64,000 bases of DNA from positions 53,308 through 117,307 of the forward strand of contig CAVURC010000019.1 of assembly GCA_963743825.1 (NCBI GenBank), read 5' to 3'. Every line of letters begins with the position of its first letter. Position 1 is the first letter of the stretch. The notes under the pieces were generated by a model that saw nothing but the letters and a program-made list of their open reading frames with translations, had not been told where the DNA came from and searched no databases. The position numbers and the translations under genes were made by a program. This document shows, in pieces, positions 1 through 7,454 of the stretch. The stretch is from Sva-07 sp963743825. Lineage in GTDB: Bacteria; Actinomycetota; Acidimicrobiia; Acidimicrobiales; Ilumatobacteraceae.

Positions 1-537
1 ACGGTCGCATCGAGCCCGGTGTCCGTGGGCGAGGTCGAGGAAGACGTCGAGGGAGGGGTCGAGGTCGAGGTCGAGCAGGATGGTCCATCCGGTCAGCAGC
101 CCGAGGGGTTCTCGACGATGATGGCGCAGATCACCGAGGCCGACGGCGAGATCTGCGAGGTCTGCGTGTGGCTGGCCGACACGTCCGACGAACGGGCGCG
201 CGGGCTCATGGGTGTGACCGACCTCGGCGATGCCGTCGGGATGGTGTTCCGGTTCGAGGAGCCGATCGACGGATCCTTCTACATGTTCCAGACGCCGACG
301 CCGCTGTCGATTGCGTGGTTCGGTCCCGATGGCACGCACGTCGGCTCGGCCGACATGGCGCCGTGCCTCGACACCCCGGCGGGCGACTGCCCGCTGTACT
401 CGCCGGGAGCCGAGTACGACCTCGCACTCGAGGTGTTCGAGGGTGGACTCGCCGATCTCGGTGTCGGCCCCGGGTCACAGCTCGAACTCATCGACGGCAC
501 CGAGGCCGATGGCTGTCCGCTCGCCGCCCCCGAGTAA
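1..537 (+). CDS. DUF192 family protein, 5' end possibly outside the window
   Basis: The reading frame is open from the first base and the first usable start inside the window is GTG at 19, so the N terminus, possibly a signal or lipoprotein leader, may be missing. Counted from that GTG, an acidic low-complexity stretch (residues 5-25) precedes a DUF192 domain at about 40-165. Its hallmarks are the RGLMG segment (61-65) and the FYMF...PLSIAWF strand pair (87-101). DUF192 proteins are small beta-barrel proteins, often exported, with no established biochemical role. Two Cys pairs (ICEVC and CLDTPAGDC) could form disulfides outside the cell. About 250 bases separate it from rpsF, so it is probably not part of that operon. 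Confidence 0.75.
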   Translation, partial: TVASSPVSVGEVEEDVEGGVEVEVEQDGPSGQQPEGFSTMMAQITEADGEICEVCVWLADTSDERARGLMGVTDLGDAVGMVFRFEEPIDGSFYMFQTPTPLSIAWFGPDGTHVGSADMAPCLDTPAGDCPLYSPGAEYDLALEVFEGGLADLGVGPGSQLELIDGTEADGCPLAAPE

Positions 538-714
538 CCGAGCTGCGATGAGTTTCGCGAGCACCCCCTGCACCTGGATCTCATCGCAGCCGCACGGCGG
601 ACCGCTGCGATGTCGCCAACCCCGTGACACCCCCTCGCCATGATGATCGCCATGAGACACCGTCACGCGACCTGCATCGGCCCCGGTAGGGTTGCGTACG
701 TCCATATTGGCCCT

Positions 715-729
715 GCCCCATTCCGGGGC
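715..729 (+). promoter_or_regulatory. possible hairpin in the rpsF leader
   Basis: The 249-base gap before rpsF contains a GCCCC-ATTCC-GGGGC stem-loop 57 bases upstream of the rpsF start, plus a TAGGGT hexamer (687-692) that could be the -10 box. Many bacteria carry an S6:S18-binding leader upstream of rpsF that autoregulates the operon. This hairpin is in the right place for one, but I could not match the family consensus by eye, so the assignment is tentative. Nothing else is recognisable in the gap. Confidence 0.25.
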
Positions 730-786
730 TCCCGCCACGGCGCTGTCATCAGGCAGTCGTGGGGGATCCGAAGGGAGGAAACACGC

Positions 787-1119
787 ATGAAGCGTGCATA
801 CGAATTGATGATCATCATCGACGGCGACGTCGATGACCCCAAGGCCCAGGCCTGGATGAAGACGGTGACCGACGGCGTTGTCGCCGTCGGTGGCGAGCTT
901 CACGGCAAGATCGATTGGTGGGGAAAGCGTCAGTTCGCCTACCCGATCAACAAGAAGCCGTCCGGCTATTACATGGTCGCCGAGCTGGTGGCACCCGCCG
1001 GCTCGCTCGACGAACTCGAGCGCACGCTCCGTCTCGCGGACGATGTTGTCCGTCACAAGCTCATCCGACTGCCCGAGGCCGAGGCCGAGCGCCGCGGCAT
1101 GGCAGTCGTTGCCGCCTGA
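787..1119 (+). CDS. rpsF: 30S ribosomal protein S6
   Basis: S6 binds the central domain of 16S rRNA as a heterodimer with S18, which is encoded two genes downstream. The 110-residue product begins MKRAYELMIIID and has the typical KIDWWGKRQFAYPINKKPSGYY core that contacts S18 and rRNA. An in-frame start lies further upstream at 640, but ATG 787 is chosen because it follows a strong Shine-Dalgarno (AAGGGAGGAA at 771-780) and matches the family N terminus. It opens the conserved rpsF-ssb-rpsR-rplI-dnaB block, and its stop is 29 bases before ssb. Length is normal for the family. Confidence 0.97.
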   Translation: MKRAYELMIIIDGDVDDPKAQAWMKTVTDGVVAVGGELHGKIDWWGKRQFAYPINKKPSGYYMVAELVAPAGSLDELERTLRLADDVVRHKLIRLPEAEAERRGMAVVAA

Positions 1120-1148
1120 GCGGCAGCAGCCACACGAAGGGGAATCAC

Positions 1149-1595
1149 ATGGCATCGGAAAACAGCGTCACCCTGGTCGGCAACGTCACCAAGGATCCTG
1201 AACTCCGCTACACCACCGGTGGCCGCGGCGTCGCCAGCTTCGGGCTGGCCGTCAACCGTCGCTACCAGGTCAACGGCGAGTGGCAGGAGCAGGTGTCGTT
1301 CTTCAACATCGTCGCCTGGGGCGACCTCGGCGAGAACGCAGCGGCCAGCATCAACAAGGGCAACCGCGTCATCGTCACCGGTCGACTCGAGCAACGCTCG
1401 TACGAGACCAAAGAGGGCGAGAAGCGCAACGTCACCGAAGTGATCGCCGACGAACTCGGCCCGAGCCTGCGCTGGGCGCAGGTGCAGATCGAGCGCATCA
1501 GCCGCGACGATGCCGCAGCCCGCACCGGCGGTGGCGGTGGCGGTGGCGCCGGTCGAGCACCCGATCCCGTGTACGGCGACGAAGAGCCGTTCTGA
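1149..1595 (+). CDS. ssb: single-stranded DNA-binding protein
   Basis: The product coats single-stranded DNA during replication and repair. The OB fold occupies residues 1-110, with the SVTLVGNVTKDPELRYT opening and the FFNIVAWGDLGENAA segment. A glycine run (about 127-134) leads into a short linker and the acidic tip YGDEEPF, a variant of the canonical DDDIPF tail that recruits partner proteins. At 148 residues the linker is short compared with mycobacterial or streptomycete SSBs. ATG 1149 follows ACGAAGGGGAATCAC, a usable ribosome-binding site. Its place between rpsF and rpsR is the standard ancestral order. Confidence 0.97.
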   Translation: MASENSVTLVGNVTKDPELRYTTGGRGVASFGLAVNRRYQVNGEWQEQVSFFNIVAWGDLGENAAASINKGNRVIVTGRLEQRSYETKEGEKRNVTEVIADELGPSLRWAQVQIERISRDDAAARTGGGGGGGAGRAPDPVYGDEEPF

Positions 1596-1634
1596 CCCCC
1601 CATTGATCTGAATCACCACTCGTAAGGAATCACC

Positions 1635-2084
1635 ATGGCAAGCAAGAAGAACAAGGCGCGCAGCGCCCGTGACCTCAACCCCCGGAAGTTCAAGAAGAAG
1701 ACCAGCGTCCTGGTCATCGACAAGGTCGAGTTCATCGACTACAAGGACGTCGATCTCCTGAGCCGCTTCATGAGCGACCGCGCCAAGATCAAGAACCGGC
1801 GTGTTGCCGGCAACACGCTGCAGCAGCAGCGTGAGATCGCCAACGCCGTGAAGGTCGCCCGTGAAATGGCGTTGCTTCCGTACGCCAAGCGTGTCGCGTC
1901 GACCCGCACCGGTGGCCGAGGTCGTGACGGTGGCCGCGAAGGCGGTCGTGACGGTGGCCGCGATCGCGAAACGAGCTTGAGCGACAGTGTCAACGACACC
2001 GCCAACGACACCATCGTCGACGACGAGTTGATCGACGATCTCGACATCTCGATCGACGCCGCTGCCGAGACCGAGGAGGCCTGA
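1635..2084 (+). CDS. rpsR: 30S ribosomal protein S18 with a long C-terminal extension
   Basis: The first ~88 residues are an ordinary S18: VEFIDYKDVDLLSRFMSDR, KNRRVAGNTLQQQ and REMALLPYAKR. The zinc-binding cysteines of the C+ type are absent, so this is a C-minus S18. The protein then continues for about 60 residues, unlike the usual 75-90 residue total. A Gly/Arg-rich tract of repeating GR-D/E-GG units (about 93-112) is followed by an acidic Asp-rich tail (about 117-149). The reading frame is intact and the next gene starts 2 bases after the stop, so the extension does not look like a frameshift artefact. Its role is unknown. RNA binding by the Gly/Arg tract, balanced by the acidic tail, is a guess. 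Confidence 0.93.
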   Translation: MASKKNKARSARDLNPRKFKKKTSVLVIDKVEFIDYKDVDLLSRFMSDRAKIKNRRVAGNTLQQQREIANAVKVAREMALLPYAKRVASTRTGGRGRDGGREGGRDGGRDRETSLSDSVNDTANDTIVDDELIDDLDISIDAAAETEEA

Positions 2085-2086
2085 TC

Positions 2087-2533
2087 ATGAAGGTCATTCT
2101 TCGTTCCGATCTCGATGGTCTCGGCAAGCGTGGCGACATCGTCGAGGTGGCCGACGGCCATGCGCGCAACTTCTTGTTCCCGAAGGGCCACGCGATCGTG
2201 GCCTCCGACGGTGCGGTCGAGCAGGCCGGCCAGATGCGCCAGGCCCGCGATCAGCGCGACTCCAGCGCCCGTGAAGCTGCGACCACCATTGCCAGCACGC
2301 TCGTGCCCAAGGTGATCACGGTGTCGGCCAAGGCCGGCCCCGAAGGCAAGCTCTTCGGTTCGATCACGTCGGCTGACGTGGTTGCCGCCGTCCACGAGCA
2401 GACCGACATCGAGCTCGATCGTCGTCAGATCGAAGTCGACGTGATCAAGACTGTCGGTCAGCACACGGTGACGGCGTCGCTGCACAACGACGTGTCGTTC
2501 CCGATCACCATCGACGTCGTCGCAGCCAACTGA
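2087..2533 (+). CDS. rplI: 50S ribosomal protein L9
   Basis: L9 stabilises the L1 stalk region of the large subunit and influences frame maintenance. The 148-residue product begins MKVILRSDLDGLGKRGDIVEV, with the conserved N-terminal rRNA-binding motif ADGHARNFLFPKGHA, then the long connecting helix (about 45-75) and the C-terminal domain containing GKLFGSIT. It starts two bases after the rpsR stop, so the two genes are probably translationally coupled. Length is normal. Confidence 0.97.
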   Translation: MKVILRSDLDGLGKRGDIVEVADGHARNFLFPKGHAIVASDGAVEQAGQMRQARDQRDSSAREAATTIASTLVPKVITVSAKAGPEGKLFGSITSADVVAAVHEQTDIELDRRQIEVDVIKTVGQHTVTASLHNDVSFPITIDVVAAN

Positions 2534-2547
2534 CCGACGTCGCACGG

Positions 2548-2563
2548 CCTGGCACACGCCAGG
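2548..2563 (+). terminator. hairpin after rplI
   Basis: CCTGGC-ACAC-GCCAGG forms a perfect 6-bp stem 15 bases after the rplI stop. There is no T run, so at most it is a weak or partial terminator that could separate ribosomal-protein expression from dnaB. Confidence 0.35.
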
Positions 2564-2607
2564 TCCGATGTCGACAAGTGTGGTGTGAGACCCTTGGTTC
2601 AACGCGC

Positions 2608-2662
2608 TTGCCCACAGGTTGTGCACAGACTGTCGGTCCACAGGATTCGAGAGTTGTCCACA
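2608..2662 (+). promoter_or_regulatory. cluster of DnaA-box-like sites upstream of dnaB
   Basis: Four nonamers lie in the same orientation: TTGCCCACA (2608-2616), TTGTGCACA (2619-2627), CGGTCCACA (2634-2642) and TTGTCCACA (2654-2662). The last equals the actinobacterial DnaA-box consensus exactly; the first two differ from it at one position and the third at two. They sit 74-128 bases before the dnaB start, in the only sizeable gap of the operon. DnaA control of dnaB or DnaA titration would be consistent. It is not called an origin because no dnaA, dnaN or AT-rich unwinding region is seen here. Confidence 0.5.
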
Positions 2663-2735
2663 GGCGTTCAACAGGCAAGACCCAGGGTTGTTCCTCTTCC
2701 ATCGCACAGGAAACCCCTGAGAGAGTGGGATCCCC

Positions 2736-4121
2736 ATGTCGATCGATCGAGAACTCGGAACCAACCGCACTGAGCGCAGTGGTAGTGCCACAAGCCGTGG
2801 CGGGCGCGTGCCTCCCCACAACCTGCAGGCCGAGGAGTCGGTGCTCGGCGCACTGCTGTTGTCGCGTGACGCCATCGGCGTCGTCGGCGAGGCCGGGCTC
2901 AACGTCCGTGACTTCTACAGCCCTGCGCACCAGCAGATCTTCGACTCGGTCCGCTCGCTGTATTCGTCGTCGGGCCCCGTCGACGTGGTCACGGTTGCCG
3001 ACGAGCTGCGCCGCCACGGACTGCTCGACGAGATCGGTGGCATCGCGCGGCTGAACGACCTGCAGAACGCCACGCCGTCGGTGTCGGGTGCCGAACACTA
3101 TGCCCGCATCGTGATGGACACGGCGCTGCTGCGACGCCTGATCCAGACGGCCGGCGAGATCACCGACCTCGCCTTCAGTGAGCCCGACGACGTCACCAAG
3201 GCCGTCGACCTCGCCGAGTCGAAGATGTTCGAAGTGGCCGAGGATCGTGTGGTCGATTCGACCCGCCAGATCCAGGAACTCCTCAACGAGACGATGGATC
3301 AACTCGAGGAGAACTACGAGCGCGGCGACACCATCACCGGTGCGGCAACCGGCTACGACGATCTCGACGAACTGCTGTCGGGTCTCCAGCCGAGCACCCT
3401 GAACATCGTCGGTGCCCGCCCGGCGATGGGAAAAACCAGTTTCGGGTTGGGTATGGCGACCCACATTGCGAAGCATTCGGCCAAGCCGGTGCTCGTGTTC
3501 TCGCTCGAGATGGGACACTCGGAACTGACGCAGCGCATCCTCGCGAGCGAGGCGAAGGTCGACTCGACGAAGTTGCGCACCGGCAAGCTCAGCGAAAGCG
3601 ACTGGTCGAAGATCGGGCTCGCGGTCGGTCGGTTGGAAGTGCCGTTGTTCCTCGACGACAACCCGCAGGTCACGGTGATGGAGATCCGTGCCAAGGCACG
3701 GCGCATCAAGGCCCAGCACGGCGGACTGGCGCTGATCATGATCGATTACCTGCAGCTGATGAGCGGCAGTGGGCGCTCGGAGAACCGCCAGCTCGAAGTC
3801 AGCGAGATCAGTCGAAACCTGAAGGTGCTCGCCCGTGAGCTGGAGGTGCCGATCGTTGCGCTCAGCCAGCTGAGCCGAAACCTCGAGGCCCGGTCGGACA
3901 AACGTCCGATGCTGGCCGACCTGCGCGAGTCGGGCTCGCTCGAACAGGACGCCGACGTGGTGATGTTCCTCTACCGCGACGAGGTCTACAACCCCGAGTC
4001 GCCCGACAAGGGCTCGGCCGAGGTGATCGTCTCGAAGCATCGATCCGGCCCGATCGGCACCAAGCGACTGGTCTTCCTCGGCCAGTACACGAGATTCGAC
4101 AACGCCGCCCGCTCGATGTGA
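2736..4121 (+). CDS. dnaB: replicative DNA helicase DnaB
   Basis: DnaB is the hexameric helicase that unwinds the replication fork and recruits primase. The N-terminal domain (about 25-125) starts with the family signature PPHNLQAEESVLGALLLS. The RecA-like motor has Walker A GARPAMGKTS (about 226-235), a Walker B segment IMIDYLQLM (about 333-341) and the ALSQLSRNLE segment. At 461 residues it matches an intein-free DnaB; some actinobacterial dnaB genes carry inteins, but none is present. ATG 2736 is preceded by GAGAGTGGGATCCCC. The stop codon lies inside a perfect palindrome shared with the convergent gene. Confidence 0.97.
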   Translation: MSIDRELGTNRTERSGSATSRGGRVPPHNLQAEESVLGALLLSRDAIGVVGEAGLNVRDFYSPAHQQIFDSVRSLYSSSGPVDVVTVADELRRHGLLDEIGGIARLNDLQNATPSVSGAEHYARIVMDTALLRRLIQTAGEITDLAFSEPDDVTKAVDLAESKMFEVAEDRVVDSTRQIQELLNETMDQLEENYERGDTITGAATGYDDLDELLSGLQPSTLNIVGARPAMGKTSFGLGMATHIAKHSAKPVLVFSLEMGHSELTQRILASEAKVDSTKLRTGKLSESDWSKIGLAVGRLEVPLFLDDNPQVTVMEIRAKARRIKAQHGGLALIMIDYLQLMSGSGRSENRQLEVSEISRNLKVLARELEVPIVALSQLSRNLEARSDKRPMLADLRESGSLEQDADVVMFLYRDEVYNPESPDKGSAEVIVSKHRSGPIGTKRLVFLGQYTRFDNAARSM

Positions 4122-4156
4122 CGTACACGATGTGTCAGACACATCGTGTACGTCAC
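4118..4156. terminator. 39-bp perfect palindrome containing both convergent stop codons
   Basis: Arms of 19 bases (4118-4136 and 4138-4156) are exactly complementary around a single central A. The dnaB stop TGA (4119-4121) is in the left arm, and the stop of the opposing gene (TGA on the minus strand, 4153-4155) sits symmetrically in the right arm. A strong hairpin would form in either transcript. There is no T run, so if it terminates it does so by structure alone. The GTCAGAC centre recurs in the palindrome at 30301-30333. Confidence 0.6.
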
Positions 4157-5168
4157 CAGTGGCGCAGGTCGATGGGCCAACGGTCGCGGATGTTGTCACC
4201 GTCCACGATCCAGAAGTTCTCGTGTCGGGCCACGGTCGGGTCGACATGCGACGGCCAGATGCGGACGCGGTCGCCGACCTTCCAGTTGCCGAGTTCGCGA
4301 GGCAGCAGTGTGATGTGTTCATCGGAGCAGAAGAACACGTCACCCTCGTCCCACGACGGGTTGCCATGATCCATGCCGAAGGCCTTCAGGCCGGCGTCGG
4401 CGATGATCCAACCCTTCGAGCTGATCGACACGACGGTGGCCAGCACGGACAACGCCTTCTCGAACGGTGACTCGAGTTCGTCGTACTGGGTGTCCATCAG
4501 CATGTAGGAACCTGCCTGGATCTCGGTGCACCACGTGTTGAGATCGAACGTGCCGGTGCCCCCGCCCGACACGATGTCGCCGCCCACCATCGAGTGCGCC
4601 TGCAGCAGGATCGCCATCGCCACTTCGACCTTCTCGCGCTTGGCGGCGCGGTCGTGGATCATCATGAGATGGCCTTCGTACCCCATCACGCCGCGCACCT
4701 CGAGGCCGGCCGAGCGGGCCCGATCAGCGAGGCGCCCGGCATCCTCCACATCGCAACCGCACCGTGGCAGGCCGACATCGACATCGACCAGCACCGAGCG
4801 GACACCTCCGCGAACTGCGGCGTCGAGCGTCTCGTCGGAATCGATCGCCACGGTGATGTTCGCTCGGTCGGCGAGCGCTCCCAGTCGGGCGGCGTCGAGC
4901 GTCTCGTTGGCGAGGAGGAGGTCATCGGTGAGGCCGGCGGCCACGAGTCCCTCGATCTCTCGCGGTGTCGCGGCGCAGAAGCTGTGGTGCCCATCGGCGT
5001 CGAGCCGTTTCGCCATCTCGGTCGACTTGAACGCCTTGACGTGTGGGCGAAGCTGGCGCCGGGGAGCACGGCGTCCATCGCAGCCAGGTTGCGGTCGAAC
5101 GTGGGAGCGTCGACGAGGAGTGCCGGCGTGGTCAGGTCGTCGATCGTCACGGGTGTCGGAGAGGTCAC
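4153..5168 (-). pseudogene. D-threonine-aldolase-like PLP enzyme (fold type III), frameshifted
   Basis: The N terminus (from GTG 5168) reads TSPTPVTIDDLTTPALLVDAPTF, the usual opening of the alanine-racemase-fold D-threonine aldolase/D-serine dehydratase group. The frame breaks near 5045-5047, where a run GGG looks one base short; restoring a G gives ...SFAPHVKAFKSTEMAKRL, including the PLP lysine of HVK. The rest is intact to the stop: barrel segments, VSGGGTGTF, then the C-terminal domain with DEHITLL and a SHVD segment. The H-x-D pair in that segment resembles the metal ligands of D-threonine aldolase rather than the H-x-C pair of D-serine dehydratase. The corrected length is about 338 residues. 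It diverges from the aminotransferase gene 41 bases away. Substrate is uncertain, and the break may be a sequencing error. Confidence 0.75.
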
Positions 5169-5209
5169 GACCCCATCTTGGTCGAAGCTCCCGGCACTAC
5201 CGTGGCCCT

Positions 5210-6454
5210 GTGCTCGACCTCGACTTCGTCCGCTCCAACTTTCCCGCCTTCTCCCGCCCCATCAACGATGACCAGTCGTTCTTCGAGAACGCCGGTGGCT
5301 CCTTCGCCTGTCGTCAGACCATCGAGGCGATGAGCAGCTACTACACCGATCTCAAGGTGCAGCCGTACAGCGAGTTCGAGTCGTCGGCACAGGCCGGCGC
5401 ACTGATGGATCGGTCACGGGGGAGATGGGCGCAGGTGCTCGGGGTGGAGCCCCGTGAGGTCGTCTTCGGTCCGTCCACCTCGGCCAATACCTATGTACTG
5501 GCGCATGCCTTCGCGGACGTGTTGGAGCCGGGCAACGAGGTCATCGTCACCAATCAGGACCACGAGGCCAACACGGGCGCCGTTCGTCGAGCCGCCGAGC
5601 GTGTCGGCTGCACCATCAAGGAGTGGCGGACCGATCCGGTCACCGGGCTGCTCGACATCGCCGACTTCGAGGAGTTGTTGAGTGAGCGGACCGGGCTGGT
5701 GACGGTACCGCACGCTTCCAACATCGTCGGCAAGGAGAACGACGTCACCCGCATCACCACGCTGGCCCACGCGGTCGGCGCGAGGGTCATCGTCGATGGT
5801 GTCTCCTTTGCCCCGCACAGCCTTCCCGACGTGGCCGCGATCGGCGCCGACGTCTACCTCTTCAGCCTGTACAAGACGTACTCGGTCCATCAGGGTCTGA
5901 TGGTGGTACGCGCCGGGCTGATGGCCGAGTTGCCGAACCAGAGCCACTTCTTCAACGACAACGTCGCCGACAAGCGCCTCAACCCGGCTGGTCCCGATCA
6001 CGCCCAGGTGGCGTCGGCTGCTGCGGTGCTCGACTACGTCGAGGCGCTGCACCGTCACCATGGCGGCGCCGACACCGACGGACTCCCCGTCGCTGCGGCT
6101 GCGGTCTCGGCGCTCTGGCGCGAACACGAGGACTCGCTGACACCGGCGTTGCTCGACGTGTTGGCCGACCGTGACGATGTTCGCCTGATCGGGCCTGCGA
6201 CGCTCGATGCGACCACGGGGCACCGGTGTCCCACCGTTGCGTTCAGCCCCCTCGCCGAGGATCCGCAGGTCGTGGCCCACGAACTCGTCGAGCGGGGCGT
6301 GCAGACCAGCTCGGGTCATTACTACGCCGCTCGGATGCTCGATGGTGTCGGCATCGACCCGGACCGTGGTGTCGTGCGACTTTCGTTCGTGCACTACACC
6401 TCGCCTGCTGATCTCGATCGGGCGGTGAACGCGCTGGCTGACGTGCTCGGCTGA
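5210..6454 (+). CDS. class V aminotransferase-fold PLP enzyme (cysteine-desulfurase-like)
   Basis: This is a fold-type-I PLP enzyme of the cysteine-desulfurase/kynureninase group. It has a DHEANTGAVRRAAE segment, the aspartate of VIVDGVSFAPHS and the Schiff-base lysine in SLYKTYSVHQG (K222). The open frame extends back to 4526, but that part is antisense to the neighbour. GTG 5210 is chosen because a TACCGT hexamer at 5198-5203 is followed by exactly six bases, the leaderless arrangement seen elsewhere in the window, and because the family N terminus (LDLDFVRSNFPAF) begins there. At 414 residues it is of family length. The true substrate is not evident; the divergent amino-acid aldolase-like gene hints at amino-acid metabolism. 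Confidence 0.85.
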   Translation: MLDLDFVRSNFPAFSRPINDDQSFFENAGGSFACRQTIEAMSSYYTDLKVQPYSEFESSAQAGALMDRSRGRWAQVLGVEPREVVFGPSTSANTYVLAHAFADVLEPGNEVIVTNQDHEANTGAVRRAAERVGCTIKEWRTDPVTGLLDIADFEELLSERTGLVTVPHASNIVGKENDVTRITTLAHAVGARVIVDGVSFAPHSLPDVAAIGADVYLFSLYKTYSVHQGLMVVRAGLMAELPNQSHFFNDNVADKRLNPAGPDHAQVASAAAVLDYVEALHRHHGGADTDGLPVAAAAVSALWREHEDSLTPALLDVLADRDDVRLIGPATLDATTGHRCPTVAFSPLAEDPQVVAHELVERGVQTSSGHYYAARMLDGVGIDPDRGVVRLSFVHYTSPADLDRAVNALADVLG

Positions 6455-6524
6455 AGCCGGGCTGGCGCGCACCAACGTCGCGTTGGGACCAAAGACCCTG
6501 CCGGAGGTGAACGCCGAGGAAGAT

Positions 6525-6562
6525 ATTGGAACAACGTTCCAATTCTGGAACGTTGTTCCAAT
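6525..6562. promoter_or_regulatory. twin inverted operator at the start of the ferritin-like operon
   Basis: Two 17-base arms (6525-6541 and 6546-6562) are perfectly complementary around ATTC. Each arm is itself a near-palindrome, GGAAC-NNN-GTTCC, centred at 6534 and 6553, about two helical turns apart. This is typical of a dimeric repressor (for example TetR type) binding twice. The right arm runs into the probable ATG at 6561, so bound protein would cover the start. No regulator gene is adjacent, so the factor must act in trans. Confidence 0.6.
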
Positions 6563-7454
6563 GCAGAAAGCTGGTCCCGACATGGCTGAATTCCTCGCGC
6601 AGTACTCGATCCAACGGTGGATGGAGATGTGTCCGCAGGGCTACCTGGAAGACACCGTCTACGGCCATGAGGCGGACGCTCACGAACCCGAGATGCTGCT
6701 TGCCGACGACGACGAGCGCGAGGCAGCGATCCGCACCACGGTGGGCCTGGTTGTCGGCGAGCGCTGCGCGCTGGCGGCCTCCTCCGGACTGGTCAACGCG
6801 GCACCCGACTACCCGAGCAAGCGATTCCTCGCGACGCAGACGCTCGACGAGGCGCGCCACGTCGAGATCTTCACCCAGCGACTGTTCGATCTCGGCGTGA
6901 AGCCGGACGATCTCGAGTCGACGATCAGCCGCTACGCCAACCCGAACCTCGTGAAGTTCGCCGAGGTGTTGCTCGAGAAGGTGGATGCGGGTGACTTCGT
7001 CGCCGGCGTGGTGGGCCAGAACATCGTGCTCGAAGGCATGGCGTTCACCGTGTTCGAACTGCTCGAGGCGGGCAACCGCGAGTTCAACCCCAAGTTCTCC
7101 CAGACCCTGAAGGGGACGATTGCCGACGAACGCCGCCATGTCGGCTTCGGCGAGAACCGCATCGGTTCGCTCATCGTCCAGTACCCGGAGAAGAAGCCGG
7201 AGATCGAACGGATGCAGCAGGAGATGGCGTACTACATGCTCGCCACGTTCAGTGACTCGTTCAGCAACGCCGATCGCAAGCCGGCGCCCGCACCGACGGC
7301 CTCGACGGCGACCGCCGACTTCCACGGCACCAACCTGGCCACCGCGACGCCCGAGGAGATGGAGGCGGTGCTCGCCAACACCGTCATCGGCGAATTCAAG
7401 ACCCGTCTCGCTCGGGTCGGACTCGAGTATCAGACCCCCACCGTCCCGGCATGA
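6561..7454 (+). CDS. ferritin-like di-iron protein 1
   Basis: The four-helix ligand pattern of R2-like/ferritin-like di-iron carboxylate proteins is visible. There is a glutamate in VVGERCA (about residue 67), an E-x2-H in LDEARHVEIF (about 95-102), a glutamate in IVLEGMAF (about 157) and an E-x2-H in ADERRHVGFGE (about 189-198). Such proteins bind two irons and activate O2 in oxygenases, oxidases or ribonucleotide reductase R2. Several in-frame starts exist (TTG 6483, ATG 6561, ATG 6582); ATG 6561 is favoured because the operator ends there. A proline/alanine-rich linker near residues 240-255 leads to a C-terminal helix. The stop overlaps the next start (ATGA), so the trio is an operon. Substrate unknown. 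Confidence 0.75.
   Translation: MQKAGPDMAEFLAQYSIQRWMEMCPQGYLEDTVYGHEADAHEPEMLLADDDEREAAIRTTVGLVVGERCALAASSGLVNAAPDYPSKRFLATQTLDEARHVEIFTQRLFDLGVKPDDLESTISRYANPNLVKFAEVLLEKVDAGDFVAGVVGQNIVLEGMAFTVFELLEAGNREFNPKFSQTLKGTIADERRHVGFGENRIGSLIVQYPEKKPEIERMQQEMAYYMLATFSDSFSNADRKPAPAPTASTATADFHGTNLATATPEEMEAVLANTVIGEFKTRLARVGLEYQTPTVPA

Noticed and set aside
1905..1975. Frameshift in the rpsR tail
   Set aside because: The frame stays open to a stop two bases before rplI, and the tail has a regular repeat and then an acidic composition, unlike out-of-frame sequence.
2581..2735. Replication origin upstream of dnaB
   Set aside because: There is a DnaA-box cluster but no dnaA, dnaN, rpmH or AT-rich unwinding element in reach.
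2505..4367. 620-residue open frame on the minus strand across dnaB
   Set aside because: It is the antisense shadow of dnaB and its neighbour, with no family motifs and an arginine/histidine-rich composition typical of GC-rich shadows.
4526..5209. N-terminal extension of the class V aminotransferase
   Set aside because: The stretch is antisense to the D-threonine-aldolase-like gene, and the family N terminus and the leaderless start both point to GTG 5210.
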